Shown here: in pieces, positions 54,683 through 64,000 of the stretch | How the letters are laid out: the number at the start of each line of letters is the position of its first letter | How positions within the stretch are numbered: position 1 is the first letter of the stretch | Source of the DNA: Bradyrhizobium sp. SZCCT0153 | GTDB taxonomy: Bacteria; Pseudomonadota; Alphaproteobacteria; Rhizobiales; Xanthobacteraceae | Reading direction: 5' to 3' | DNA length: 64,000 bases | Assembly (NCBI RefSeq): GCF_018129995.1 | Contig: NZ_JAFCKS010000001.1 | Span: forward strand, 1,523,001-1,587,000 | Notes under the pieces: generated by a model | Databases searched by the model: none | What the model was told of the DNA's origin: nothing | The model's input: only the letters and a program-made list of their open reading frames with translations | Program-made: the position numbers and the translations under genes

Positions 54683-54775
54683 TTATCGGTTTGGCTCCGC
54701 CATCGCTTCCACACCGCAAAGCTGCGTTGCGACGGTCAGCGCGCCGATGAAGATGGTCCACGACGAGTTCTTCAT
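54683..54775 (-). CDS. Possible 30-residue signal-peptide-like ORF
   Basis: MKNSSWTIFIGALTVATQLC leads to EAMAEPNR and stop, with GAAAGGG about seven bases before the ATG. It looks like a signal peptide with almost no mature protein, and the following bases stay open in other frames, so it may be the start of a decayed gene. It lies in the otherwise gene-free stretch 54565-55159, where I see nothing else. Confidence 0.2.
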   Translation of the reverse strand: MKNSSWTIFIGALTVATQLCGVEAMAEPNR

Positions 54776-55159
54776 GGCATGCCCTTTCGATGTGAAGGAC
54801 GTCTCGCGAGGCATGAGGCTTTGGCCGACATCACGTCGCGCCGATCGAGGACGCTTGCGATCGTGCGGTACTTCGATTGTGAACTACTTCACTCGGCGCC
54901 CCGCGGCCGGACCGCCGAGAAGCAGATTGCTCCCGGCCGGCAGAATAGCGGCGCTCCTGATGGGTCCGCTTGGCTTACCGTTCGCGCGGCATCGTGGGGT
55001 CGGCTATAGTCAGCACAAGCTGCCAGTTGGACGTGCCGAAGTCCGTAGCTCGATTTTCAAGGCAGCTCGCATGCCGTCGGCAGGCCATGCCGTGCTCTCG
55101 TTTCAGAGCGGCTTCTCTAGGGCTGCATTCTCATTGCTGTAACCTCGACGGAGAGAAAC

Positions 55160-55492
55160 ATGCCGTTGTTCATCTCGTACGTCTCATACTCGAATTCCGG
55201 TATCAAGGGACTGGTCGACAAGCCGGCGGATCGCACCGCGGTCATCGGCGCGATGGTCGAGAAGGCCGGCGGGAAGCTCCAGGGAGCGTTCATGACGACC
55301 GGCTCGCATGACGCGTTGCTGGTTACCGAGTTGCCCGACGGGGCGGATGCCGTCGCCATCGGAATGGCCGCCGCTGCAAGCGGCGCCATTGCCAAGATCG
55401 AGACGGTACGCGCCTGGAAGATGAGTGAGTTCAAGACTATCGCGGAAAAGGCCGCGAAGCTTGCAAGTACCTACGTGCCGCCGGGCAAGTAG
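55160..55492 (+). CDS. GYD-domain protein
   Basis: 110 residues, cytosolic. PLFISYVSYSNSGIKGLVDKPADR opens the small ferredoxin-like GYD domain, and the FMTTGSHDALLVTELPDGADAVAIGMA part replaces the usual GxYD signature. Function unknown; homologs are widespread in rhizobia. GGAGAG lies before the ATG. It ends facing flbD with a hairpin between. Confidence 0.85.
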   Translation: MPLFISYVSYSNSGIKGLVDKPADRTAVIGAMVEKAGGKLQGAFMTTGSHDALLVTELPDGADAVAIGMAAAASGAIAKIETVRAWKMSEFKTIAEKAAKLASTYVPPGK

Positions 55493-55544
55493 GTCGACGC
55501 GAGCTCAGCTTCGAGATGAAGCCAAAACGCCGTGGCCGGGTCGT

Positions 55545-55577
55545 CCCGGGCATCCATGCGTTTCGCATGAATGCCGG
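55545..55577. terminator. Hairpin between GYD gene and flbD
   Basis: CCCGGGCATCCATGCG (55545-55560) pairs, with one mismatch and one bulge, with CGCATGAATGCCGGG (55564-55578 approximately) around a TTT loop. It lies between two convergent stop codons. It resembles an interspersed repeat and may stop both transcripts. Confidence 0.5.
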
Positions 55578-55586
55578 GCGCCGGGC

Positions 55587-56972
<1,386 letters not shown>

Positions 56973-57026
56973 GTCAGTCTCCTGTCCGTCTAGTCGCGCT
57001 GCCGCGCGTCATTCCCCATTTTCGCT

Positions 57027-57377
57027 TTACGCGCGTTCGGTCTTGATGATTTCGGTCATGGTCACGCCGAGCTTGTCCTCGACCAGGACGACTTCGCCGC
57101 GGGCGACCAGCTTGTTGTTGACGTAGATGTCGATGGCCTCGCCGACGCGCCGGTCGAGCTCGAGCACGGTGCCGGGTCCGAGCTTCAGCAGCTCGCTGAC
57201 GTCCATCTTCGAGCGGCCGAGCACGGCGGAGACCTGCACCGGCACGTCGAACACGGCTTCGAGGTCCGCGGCGGCGCGCGCCGCATATTCGTCCTCGGTG
57301 TAGCCGACGTCGGTGCCGGTCGGCGGCATCGGGCCGTTGAGATCGGGCAGCGGGACCTGTCCGTCGGTGTCGCTCAT
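57027..57377 (-). CDS. fliN: Flagellar motor switch protein FliN
   Basis: 116 residues: an acidic N-terminal tail and one SpoA domain (VQVSAVLGRSKMDVSELLKLGPGTVLELDRRVGEAIDIYVNNKLVARGEVVLVEDKLGV). It forms the base of the C ring with FliG and FliM; fliM is not in the window. The gene follows fliH by three bases. Confidence 0.95.
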   Translation of the reverse strand: MSDTDGQVPLPDLNGPMPPTGTDVGYTEDEYAARAAADLEAVFDVPVQVSAVLGRSKMDVSELLKLGPGTVLELDRRVGEAIDIYVNNKLVARGEVVLVEDKLGVTMTEIIKTERA

Positions 57378-57380
57378 GGC

Positions 57381-58004
57381 TTAGCTCCCCCTGCGGGACG
57401 CAACATAGCGTCCCACCATTTCGTCGATCTTGGCCGCGATGGCGCCGCGTTCCAGTACGACGCCGCCATCGGCCCATTCGATCCGGCAGTCGCCGGTGGC
57501 AATTTCAGGCTCGGCCAGGATCACGAGCCGGCCTTCGAAGCCGCTCTGCTTGGCGAGCCGTTCGATCTTCTCGCGCGCGGCCTCGTAGAGCGCATCGTTG
57601 ATGCGGACGACCAGATGCGGCGTCGCGACGAGATGCGAGAAGCAGTCCTTGACCAGCGCGACGATCTCGCCGAGCGGCTCGGCGGCGACCAGATCGGCGC
57701 ACAGCTTGCGCGCCACCGCGACCGCGACGTCGACCGCCTCGGTCTCCATCTTGGATTCGATGTTGCCGATGCCGGAGGCGATGCCCCGGATGGCGATGTT
57801 GATCTCTTCCATGGCGAGGGCGACGCGGCGGTCGCTCTCGGCCTTGGCTTCGCGCTGGCCGGCGGCAAAGCCGTCCTGATAGGCGCGCGCCTCGGCTTCG
57901 GCGATCTTCTGGGCGATCTCGGCCGCGGTCGCGGCCTTCTCGCGCGTCGTCCGCTCGGGCGTGGCGAAGTCGGTATCGAACAGGAATTTTGCCGGAGCCG
58001 CCAT
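57381..58004 (-). CDS. fliH: Flagellar export ATPase regulator FliH
   Basis: 207 residues from the ATG at 58004, whose first base is the last base of the fliG stop (TGATG). An N-terminal coiled-coil (EIAQKIAEAEARAYQDGFAAGQREAKAES) is followed by a FliH/YscL-like C-terminal domain (VVRINDALYEAAREKIERLAKQSGF). It holds the export ATPase FliI at the flagellar base; fliI is not here. Assignment rests on architecture and position between fliG and fliN. Confidence 0.88.
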   Translation of the reverse strand: MAAPAKFLFDTDFATPERTTREKAATAAEIAQKIAEAEARAYQDGFAAGQREAKAESDRRVALAMEEINIAIRGIASGIGNIESKMETEAVDVAVAVARKLCADLVAAEPLGEIVALVKDCFSHLVATPHLVVRINDALYEAAREKIERLAKQSGFEGRLVILAEPEIATGDCRIEWADGGVVLERGAIAAKIDEMVGRYVASRRGS

Positions 58005-59101
58005 CAATACACCAGCTCGTCGTCGGCGCGGTTCTTGGTCAGCATGATCTCGCCCTTGGCGGCGAGATCCTTGGCGAGGTTGACCAGCAGCGCCTGGGCC
58101 TCGTCGACGTCGCGCAGCCGCACCGGCCCCATCGCCGCCATGTCGTCTTGGAGCATCTTGGCCGCGCGCGAGGACATGTTGCCGAAGAAGAAGTTGCGGA
58201 CGTCCTCGTTGGCGCTCTTGAGCGCCACGCCGAGCTTGTCCTTGTCGACGTTGCGCATCAGGGTCTGGGCCGAGCCCGAATCCAGCTTCACGAGGTCGTC
58301 GAAAGTGAACATCAGAGCCTTGATGCGCTCGGCCGATTCGCGGTTGTCCTCTTCCAGCGAGGTGATGAAGCGGGTTTCGGTCTGGCGGTCGAAATTGTTG
58401 AAGATCTCCGCCATCACCTCATGGGCGTCACGGCGGCGGGTCTGCGACAGGTTGGACATGAATTCGGTGCGCAGCGTCTTCTCCACGCTCTCGATCACCT
58501 CCTTCTGCACCGCCTCCATCTTCAGCATGCGGTTGACGACGTCGAGCGCGAGGTCCTCCGGGAAGATGCCGAGCACGCGGGCGGCGTGTTCCGGCTTCAG
58601 CTTCGACAGCACCACGGCGATGGTCTGCGGATATTCGTTCTTGAGATAGTTGGCCAGCACCTCTTCCTGCACGTTGGAGAGCTTCTCCCACATGTTGCGG
58701 CCGGCGGGGCCGCGGATCTCGTCCATGATGCCGTTGACGCGCTCCGGCGGCAGGTATTGCTGCAGCAGCCGCTCGGTGGCGTCGAAATTGCCCATCAGCG
58801 CGCCGGAGGCCGACATGCGCGAGACGAATTCGAGCAGCATGTCCTCGACGGTGTCGACCTCGACGGTGCCGAGGGTCGACATCTCCAGCGAGAGCTGGCG
58901 CACCTCGTCGTCGTCGAGCAGGCCCCAGATCTTGCCGCCATACTGCTCGCCCAGCGCCAGCATCAGGATCGCGGCACGCTTCGGTCCGACCAGTTGCTCG
59001 GCCGGCTTGCCGTCCTTGGACCGGGTGTTGGCACGCTGACCGAGCGTGGAGATCACGCTGGTGATGTCGTTGCTGTTGGCGTTTTGCAAGGCTGCGGCCA
59101 T
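58004..59101 (-). CDS. fliG: Flagellar motor switch protein FliG
   Basis: 365 residues with FliG N, middle and C domains: [22 protein letters not shown], the [22 protein letters not shown] motif in the middle, and the charged torque helix [26 protein letters not shown]. It joins the MS ring to the C ring and contacts the stators. It starts 18 bases after the fliF stop. Confidence 0.97.
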   Translation of the reverse strand: MAAALQNANSNDITSVISTLGQRANTRSKDGKPAEQLVGPKRAAILMLALGEQYGGKIWGLLDDDEVRQLSLEMSTLGTVEVDTVEDMLLEFVSRMSASGALMGNFDATERLLQQYLPPERVNGIMDEIRGPAGRNMWEKLSNVQEEVLANYLKNEYPQTIAVVLSKLKPEHAARVLGIFPEDLALDVVNRMLKMEAVQKEVIESVEKTLRTEFMSNLSQTRRRDAHEVMAEIFNNFDRQTETRFITSLEEDNRESAERIKALMFTFDDLVKLDSGSAQTLMRNVDKDKLGVALKSANEDVRNFFFGNMSSRAAKMLQDDMAAMGPVRLRDVDEAQALLVNLAKDLAAKGEIMLTKNRADDELVY

Positions 59102-59119
59102 GTCAGATCACTTCTCGAA

Positions 59120-60730
59120 TCATTTCGCGGGTTCGCTCAGCCACTGGCGGATGATGGCGACGGTCTCGTTGGGGTTGCGCTCGGCAAGCTCGCCGACGCG
59201 ATGAACGGACTGGGCGTGGACCTGGCCCTGGATGGTGGCGACGTCGATCGCGCTGGCGGCGGCGCTCGGAAGCAGCGGCTGGCCGGCCGGCGCGGCCTCG
59301 TCGCTCGAGGCCGGGCCGGTGAGGACGCCAGAGATGGCGGCGGCGACCTCGTCGGACGCCAGGATGCGCTTGACCAGCGGGCGGATCACCAGGAACAGCA
59401 CGACCAGGCCGAGCAGCATCATCACGCCAAGCTCGACGAAGTACATGACGTCGTCCTTGGTGAACTGGAGCATGCCGAGGAAGCCCGAGGGCTCCGCGAT
59501 CGGGGTGCTGGAGGGGGCATCGGCAAACCGCAGATTGACGACCTCGACCTGGTCGCCGCGCTTCTGGTCGAAGCCGATCGCCGAACGCACCAGCGTGGCG
59601 ATGCGGTCGAGCTGCTCCTTGGTGCGGTCTTGGTAGGTCAGATCGCCCTTGTCGTTCTTGGAGTAGATGCCGTCGACCAGCACCGCGACCGAGATGCGGT
59701 TGACCCGGCCGGCCTCGGTCACCTCGGTCTTGGTGGTGCGGGAGATCTCGTAATTGTTGGTCTCCTCGCTCTTCTTGCTCTGGTCCTTGGCCGCGACGCC
59801 GCCGTTCTGCTGGTTGCCCGGCAATTCGTTGTTGACGGTGACCTGGCCGTTGTTGTCGGCGGTCATGCTCTGCTCTTCGCGAGTCTGGCTCGAGCGCAGC
59901 ACGCGGCCTTCGGGGTCGAACTTGTCCGAGGTCTGGGTGATCTTGTTGAAGTCGAAATCGGCGGAGAGCTGGACCCGGGCGCGCCCCGTCCCCACCACGG
60001 AGGAGACGATGTCCTCGACCTGCTTGCGCATCCGCTTCTCGAAGGCGGTGCGGCGCTCGTCGCCGATCTGCTGGTCGGGATCGGTCTGGGCGCCGTCGGC
60101 GAGCAACTGGCCGGCCTCGTCGACGATCGAGACCCGCTGCGGCTTCAGCCCGTTGACGGCCGAGGCGACGAGGTGGCGGATGGCGCGGATCTGCTGGGCT
60201 TCGAGCGCGCCGCGGACCCGTACCACGATCGAGGCCGACGGCTCCGGCGCCTCGCGCGAGAACAGCGGGCGCTCGGGCAGCACCAGATGGACGCGGGCGG
60301 CCTGGATGCGGTCGATGGCGCGGATGGTGCGGGCGAGCTCGCCTTCCAGCGCGCGCAGATGGTTGATGTTCTGGACGAAAGAGGTGGTGCCCAGCGCGTC
60401 CGACTTGTCGAACACCTCGTAGCCGACGCCGCCGCCCTTGGGCAGGCCGCCCTCGGCGAGCTTCATCCGCAGCCGGGTGACTTTGTCCTTGGGCACCATG
60501 ATGATGCTGCCCTCATTGCGCAGCTCGTACTGGATGCCCTGGCGCTCCAGGTCCTTGATGATGCCCGAGGAATCCTCGACGCTGAGGTCGGTGAACAGCG
60601 TCGTCATCTGCGGCGTGGTGACACGCATGATGACGAACGCGAAGAAGCCGATGAGCGCGGCGGTCACCGCGATCATCGCCCCGAACCGGGCGGCTCCGAT
60701 ACCCTTTAAGAAGTCCGCAAGACCTTGCAA
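59120..60730 (-). CDS. fliF: Flagellar MS-ring protein FliF
   Basis: 536 residues. TM1 about 17-36, YscJ/FliF ring domain (LFTDLSVEDSSGIIKDLERQGIQYELRNEG), FliF_C middle part, TM2 about 445-465 (YFVELGVMMLLGLVVLFLVI), and the C-terminal FliG-binding tail ending AIIRQWLSEPAK. First gene of the fliF-flbD series; upstream lies a CtrA-type half site. Confidence 0.97.
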   Translation of the reverse strand: MQGLADFLKGIGAARFGAMIAVTAALIGFFAFVIMRVTTPQMTTLFTDLSVEDSSGIIKDLERQGIQYELRNEGSIIMVPKDKVTRLRMKLAEGGLPKGGGVGYEVFDKSDALGTTSFVQNINHLRALEGELARTIRAIDRIQAARVHLVLPERPLFSREAPEPSASIVVRVRGALEAQQIRAIRHLVASAVNGLKPQRVSIVDEAGQLLADGAQTDPDQQIGDERRTAFEKRMRKQVEDIVSSVVGTGRARVQLSADFDFNKITQTSDKFDPEGRVLRSSQTREEQSMTADNNGQVTVNNELPGNQQNGGVAAKDQSKKSEETNNYEISRTTKTEVTEAGRVNRISVAVLVDGIYSKNDKGDLTYQDRTKEQLDRIATLVRSAIGFDQKRGDQVEVVNLRFADAPSSTPIAEPSGFLGMLQFTKDDVMYFVELGVMMLLGLVVLFLVIRPLVKRILASDEVAAAISGVLTGPASSDEAAPAGQPLLPSAAASAIDVATIQGQVHAQSVHRVGELAERNPNETVAIIRQWLSEPAK

Positions 60731-60807
60731 GCAACCGCCCCGACAGATTCGGCTGCTTTCACTGGAAAGGCCGACTGGGCAATTATTGCCTAGGTGATGG
60801 TTTCGAT

Positions 60808-60815
60808 ATGGTTAA
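60808..60815 (-). promoter_or_regulatory. Possible CtrA half site before fliF
   Basis: On the minus strand the spacer reads TTAACCTTCGTTAACCAT; TTAACCAT is the half-site form reported for CtrA, and a second TTAACC precedes it by ten bases. It ends about 78 bases before the fliF ATG. The full TTAA-N7-TTAA form is not met (spacing is six), so this is tentative. Confidence 0.35.
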
Positions 60816-60849
60816 CGAAGGTTAAGAGGTCGGACAAAAGTGGCGTCAT

Positions 60850-60885
60850 AAAAAAAATCGGCCTCGCGGGGCGAGACCGATTTTC
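60850..60885 (-). terminator. Rho-independent terminator of sciP
   Basis: On the minus strand GAAAATCGGTCTCGC pairs with GCGAGGCCGATTTT around CCCC, followed by a run of seven or more T. It lies 28 bases after the sciP stop, isolating sciP from fliF. Confidence 0.85.
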
Positions 60886-60912
60886 GTCAAAAGCCGCAGA
60901 TTTCCGGATTGC

Positions 60913-61188
60913 CTACTGGCGATATTGCTGGATGCGCGTGGTGCGAAGACCCGCCAGACCGTGCTGGTCGATAGAAAACTGCCAGGAGAGGAATTCGTCG
61001 ACCGTCAGGGTATAACGGCTACAGGCCTCCTCGAGGGACAGAAGCCCGCCACGGACGGCGGCGACGACTTCGGCCTTGCGGCGGATGACCCAGCGTTTGG
61101 TGCCGGGTGCAGGCAGGTCCGCGATCGTTAACGGACTGCCGTCCGGCCCGATGACGTATTTTACCCTCGGGCGATGGGGTTCTGTCAT
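60913..61188 (-). CDS. sciP: SciP, small CtrA-inhibitory protein (DUF1153)
   Basis: 91 residues from the ATG at 61188. The sequence MTEPHRPRVKYVIGPDGSPL, RRWVIRRKAEVVAAVRGGLLSLEEAC and LTVDEFLSWQFSIDQHGLAGLR is the highly conserved DUF1153 family. In Caulobacter this protein binds CtrA and blocks activation of flagellar and cell-cycle genes late in the cycle. Its place beside fliF matches that role. It has its own terminator, and a possible CtrA site about 170 bases upstream. Confidence 0.93.
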   Translation of the reverse strand: MTEPHRPRVKYVIGPDGSPLTIADLPAPGTKRWVIRRKAEVVAAVRGGLLSLEEACSRYTLTVDEFLSWQFSIDQHGLAGLRTTRIQQYRQ

Positions 61189-61357
61189 GGCGTACTCACA
61201 AACTCTCAACCACTGAACTCACTCAGGAACCCTACGCGTGCCGGCTTAAAAATCCGCTAAGCCTAAGGCATCAATACAATTCTCGTTGAAACTTGCGGGA
61301 ACACGACCGGCTTGGCGGGCTGGAGACATGATCTCGGCCGGCCAAGCGGGCTCTTCG

Positions 61358-61372
61358 TTAAGACTTTACTAA
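61358..61372. promoter_or_regulatory. Near-match to the CtrA box upstream of sciP
   Basis: TTAAGACTTTACTAA reads TTAA-N7-CTAA, one base from the CtrA consensus TTAA-N7-TTAA. It is about 170 bases before the sciP ATG. AT-rich spacers make chance matches possible. Confidence 0.3.
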
Positions 61373-61409
61373 CGAACGAGGCCTCGCGCGACGCTGCAAG
61401 GCCTCTCAA

Positions 61410-61477
61410 GGTCGTCCCGGCCTGGTGCGCAATTGCGCTCGGGGGGCCTGGACCCATACCGCGTGATCTATCGATTG
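61410..61477. repeat. Interspersed intergenic repeat with GCGCAATTGCGC core
   Basis: GGTCGTCCCGGCC opens, a perfect palindrome GCGCAATTGCGC (61427-61438) is central, and GGCCTGGACCCATACCGCG follows. The GACCCATACCGCGTGATC ending is familiar from Bradyrhizobium intergenic repeats. A CCCGGC-TTTC-GCCGGG hairpin follows at about 61550-61565. The rest of 61189-61598 has no recognised gene. Confidence 0.6.
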
Positions 61478-61598
61478 GACGCAGGTAGCAGTACTTAGAA
61501 TGAATTCCTAATCACGCGTCTTCGCCAAACTTCTTCCTGTGGTTATGGACCCGGCTTTCGCCGGGATGACACCGCGTGTGTGGCGTGGGCGCGCGTCT

Positions 61599-62309
61599 TT
61601 AATTGCTGGCCGTGGCGATGATACTCTTGACCTGACTCAGGGTGTAGCTGGCGCCGTCGATGGTGAGCAGCGGCGGCGACTGGGTCAGGTCGACGGACGA
61701 CACCGTGCCCTGCACTTGCGCGGCGATGCCGACATTGTTGTTCGCCACGTCCTTGCCCGTGGCCGAGATCGTGTACTTGCCGTCGGGCCATTGCGTGCCG
61801 TCATTGCCCTGGCCGTTCCAGGTGAACGGAACGTCGGTGCCGGCACCGGCGGTGTACTTGCCGGTGAACACGGTCTGGCCGCTGGCATTGGCGACGGTGA
61901 TGTCGACGGTCGAGTCGCTGGGGACGTTGAGATGCCAGGTCACCGACGAGTTCGTCATGGTCGCGGTGGTGCCGTCGACCAGGGCGGTCTTGCCGACGAA
62001 GCCAAGCGCCTGGGTCGCCTGCGTGGTCTGCTGCAGGGTGACGAGCTGGGACAGCGAATCGTTGGTCTTGAGCTGCTGCTCGACGCCTGCGAACTGCACC
62101 AGCTGCTGGGTGAACTGGTTGGTGTCGAGCGGATCGAGCGGGTTCTGGTTCTGGAGCTGCGTCGTCAGCAGCGTCAGGAAGGTCTGGAAGTTGCCGGCGA
62201 GCGTCGCGCCCGTGGTCGAGCCCAGGGAATTCGACGAGGATGACGACGATGATGTCTGCGTCGTTCCCGAGACGACGGAAGGCGCGGTGGCGGCATTCGT
62301 GGTGGTCAT
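61599..62309 (-). CDS. flgD: Flagellar hook scaffold protein FlgD
   Basis: 236 residues: a Ser/Thr-rich start (about 1-35), the FlgD N-terminal motif FQTFLTLLTTQLQNQNPLDPLDTNQFTQQLVQFAGVEQQ, and a C-terminal FlgD Ig/tudor-like part with FTWNGQGNDGTQWPDGKYTI. It caps the growing hook. It follows fliK by 13 bases. Confidence 0.96.
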   Translation of the reverse strand: MTTTNAATAPSVVSGTTQTSSSSSSSNSLGSTTGATLAGNFQTFLTLLTTQLQNQNPLDPLDTNQFTQQLVQFAGVEQQLKTNDSLSQLVTLQQTTQATQALGFVGKTALVDGTTATMTNSSVTWHLNVPSDSTVDITVANASGQTVFTGKYTAGAGTDVPFTWNGQGNDGTQWPDGKYTISATGKDVANNNVGIAAQVQGTVSSVDLTQSPPLLTIDGASYTLSQVKSIIATASN

Positions 62310-62322
62310 GGTCGAATACTCC

Positions 62323-63960
62323 TCACACTCTGATGTCGACGCCGCTGCTCGAACCGAGCATGCGGCCGTAGCTGCGCCCGACCGGTGCCGCGGGACCGGC
62401 TTCCTCGTCGCTGATGATCAGGCGGCGGGCGTTGCCGCCATTGTCGTTGTTCTGGCCTGAGTTCTGGCCCGACGAATTCTGGTCGCGCAGGCTGAAGGAC
62501 AGCCCGTTGCTGCCGGTCTTGAGACCGGCGTCGTCGAGCGCGCGCTGCAGTTGCGGCGCGTCCTGGCGCAGCATCTGCAGCGTCTCCGGCTTCTCGACGG
62601 TGAGATGCGAGGTGACCTGGCCGTTGCGGTCGACATTGATGCGGACGTCGATACGGCCAAGATCGATCGGATCGAGGCTGATGTCGAACCGGGTCTTGCC
62701 GGCACGCGCGGCCGCCGCGATCTCGATCGGGACGCCGCTGATCTGCACCGCCGTGTTGGTGGCCGCGGTCGCGGTGAGCGTTGCGGTCGATGCGGTCGCC
62801 GTCGAGGTCGTATTGGTCAGCGGCGCCTGCACGGCGGAGGCCGCCTGCGCGCTGGTATCGGCCTGCGTCGCGGCGGCCTGCGTTGCCGCATGCGCGTGCG
62901 TGGCCGGCGTGCCTTGTGCCGCATCGGCGCCGCGGTCGGCGGCACCGGCCTTCGCGTCAGCCGCTCCAATGTCGGCCTGCGGCTTGGCGGCCTGCGGATG
63001 CGCGGCGTCGGCGGTTGCGGCCGTCGTCGGCGTTTGCGTGGCGTTCGCCTTGCCCGCATCCTGGCCGATATTGGAGACGTCGCCGGCGCCTGGCGCGGTG
63101 GCGACGGCCTTGAACGAGGTCTTCGGCGTGCCCTGGTCGACGGCGGCGATCAGGCCGCCCTTGGTCTTGGCGTCGGTCGCGGACGCATCGGTCGCGCCGG
63201 TGGCGGCATCGGCCAGTGTCGCCGACGTCTCGGCATCGACCTTGGCGCCTGCAGTCTTGGCGCTCTTGTCGCCCGGCGTAGCGGTATCGGTCTTGGGGCC
63301 GGCAATCTGCGCCGCGATGGACGCGCTGGCGGCGATGCCGGCGGCGGCGATCGTCAGCGGCGAAGAGTCGGTGCTGGCGGCCTGGGTCGCGGCCGCGCTG
63401 GGATCGACCGGCACGACCGGCACGGCGACCACGATCGCGTTCGGATCCGGCACGGCGGCCTGCGCCGCACCGGATTGCGCGGCTGCCGCGGCATCGACGG
63501 CGACGGCGAGCCCGTCGGTGCCGTCGGTCTTGTCGGCCTTGGTCTCGTCGGACTTCTCCGAAGCCTTCCCTGGAGACTTGTCCGACGCCTTGTCCGACGC
63601 CTTGGCGTCGGAGGTCTCGGCCTTGTCCTTGGTCTTGCCCGTCGCATCGCGCGTGGCATCGTCCTTGGCGGGCGCGGAATTCTCGGTGTCGTCGCTGGCC
63701 TTGCGCGGCGGGGAGGCATCGGTCGAGGAAGTATCGCGCGGGCTCCTGTCCGAGGCGGACGAGGACGAATCGGTCCGGCGCGGCGCGGTGTCCGGGTTGG
63801 AGGACGCCGCGTTCTCGGTGACCGCCTGGGTGTTGCTGTCGACCAGCGAGCCGAAGGAGTCGCTCGCGGAATTGTCTTTCGGTGCTTGCGAGCGGGCAGG
63901 CTTTTGCTGCGCGCTCGAAACCTGCACGCTTGCCGCGACATCTGACGTACGACCGACCAC
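62323..63960 (-). CDS. fliK: Flagellar hook-length control protein FliK
   Basis: 545 residues from a GTG at 63960, preceded by GAGGGG at six bases; the frame stays open to the window edge, so a start further upstream is possible. Residues about 1-385 are Ala/Asp/Lys/Thr-rich and low in complexity, acting as a ruler; the C-terminal Flg_hook domain follows (FDISLDPIDLGRIDVRINVDRNGQVTSHLTVEKPETLQMLRQDAPQL). It measures hook length and switches export specificity. First visible gene of a fliK-flgD pair. Confidence 0.92.
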   Translation of the reverse strand: MVGRTSDVAASVQVSSAQQKPARSQAPKDNSASDSFGSLVDSNTQAVTENAASSNPDTAPRRTDSSSSASDRSPRDTSSTDASPPRKASDDTENSAPAKDDATRDATGKTKDKAETSDAKASDKASDKSPGKASEKSDETKADKTDGTDGLAVAVDAAAAAQSGAAQAAVPDPNAIVVAVPVVPVDPSAAATQAASTDSSPLTIAAAGIAASASIAAQIAGPKTDTATPGDKSAKTAGAKVDAETSATLADAATGATDASATDAKTKGGLIAAVDQGTPKTSFKAVATAPGAGDVSNIGQDAGKANATQTPTTAATADAAHPQAAKPQADIGAADAKAGAADRGADAAQGTPATHAHAATQAAATQADTSAQAASAVQAPLTNTTSTATASTATLTATAATNTAVQISGVPIEIAAAARAGKTRFDISLDPIDLGRIDVRINVDRNGQVTSHLTVEKPETLQMLRQDAPQLQRALDDAGLKTGSNGLSFSLRDQNSSGQNSGQNNDNGGNARRLIISDEEAGPAAPVGRSYGRMLGSSSGVDIRV

Positions 63961-64000
63961 AGGCGACCCCTCGGAAACATCTTCGGCATAAGGGGTAGCA

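Noticed and set aside
54612..55142. 176-residue plus-strand frame in the gap before the GYD gene
   Set aside because: No start signal, no domain, Ser/Arg/Pro-rich as expected for random GC-rich sequence.
57989..60709. 906-residue plus-strand frame opposite fliG and fliF
   Set aside because: It spans two genuine genes in antisense and has no recognisable domain.
62414..63991. 525-residue plus-strand frames opposite fliK
   Set aside because: Low-complexity Ala/Ser/Val shadow of the low-complexity FliK ruler.

Overview
The window comes from a high-GC alphaproteobacterium, most likely Bradyrhizobium or a close relative in the Nitrobacteraceae. Support comes from a napEDABC operon behind a FixK2/FNR-type box, an nnrR/nnrS pair, a CtrA-era flagellar cluster with flbD and a sciP (DUF1153) gene, many Bug/DMT/LuxR genes, and interspersed palindromic repeats of the kind common in that group. 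This is inference from gene content; no database search was run.

Layout. 1-5.4 kb: end of hemN, a small CxxC (DUF1858-like) protein, an NnrR-like Crp/Fnr regulator divergent from nnrS, an AraC regulator and a FixJ-like regulator with an unusual receiver. 5.5-9.7 kb: MuiA-like exported protein, phytase-like esterase, Tat-exported metallo-beta-lactamase-fold protein. 9.7-14.8 kb: a decayed patch (permease 3' remnant plus a frameshifted small secreted gene), then a sugar-type ABC importer lacking an ATPase, led by a hydroxyacid dehydrogenase. 15-25.3 kb: chemoreceptor, orphan Bug protein, two EamA exporters, DUF1330 protein, a very large zinc-ribbon/cyclase/AAA/TPR protein, and a methyltransferase with an unknown partner. 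25.4-31.3 kb: MgtA-like P-type ATPase, and a divergent HlyD-permease-ATPase export operon. 31.5-38.8 kb: purA, a proline-rich membrane protein, several small envelope proteins including two Cys-rich paralogs, DUF4112, DUF3309, msrB and an exported msrA. 39-42 kb: exported TPR-caspase protein and a RecD-like helicase. 42.2-46.4 kb: napEDABC. 46.6-55.5 kb: luciferase-like oxidoreductase, DUF2200, LuxR regulator, Met/His-rich periplasmic protein with its own Crp/Fnr regulator, cytochrome P450, flavin reductase, M20 peptidase, GYD protein. 55.6-64 kb: flagellar genes flbD, fliN, fliH, fliG, fliF, sciP, flgD, fliK, all on the minus strand.

How the parts fit. Two blocks point to low-oxygen and nitrogen-oxide physiology: hemN/nnrR/nnrS and napEDABC, each with a TTG[AC]-N6-[TG]CAA box. 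A third such box lies between the MgtA-like ATPase and the HlyD-ABC exporter. Several units face the cell envelope and stress: the Msr pair, the caspase-like protein, the Cys-rich proteins and the Met/His-rich protein. The flagellar block holds the MS ring and C-ring parts, the hook scaffold and length-control proteins, and two regulators of the flagellar cascade and cell cycle. No tRNA, rRNA, CRISPR array, prophage or intact insertion sequence was recognised.
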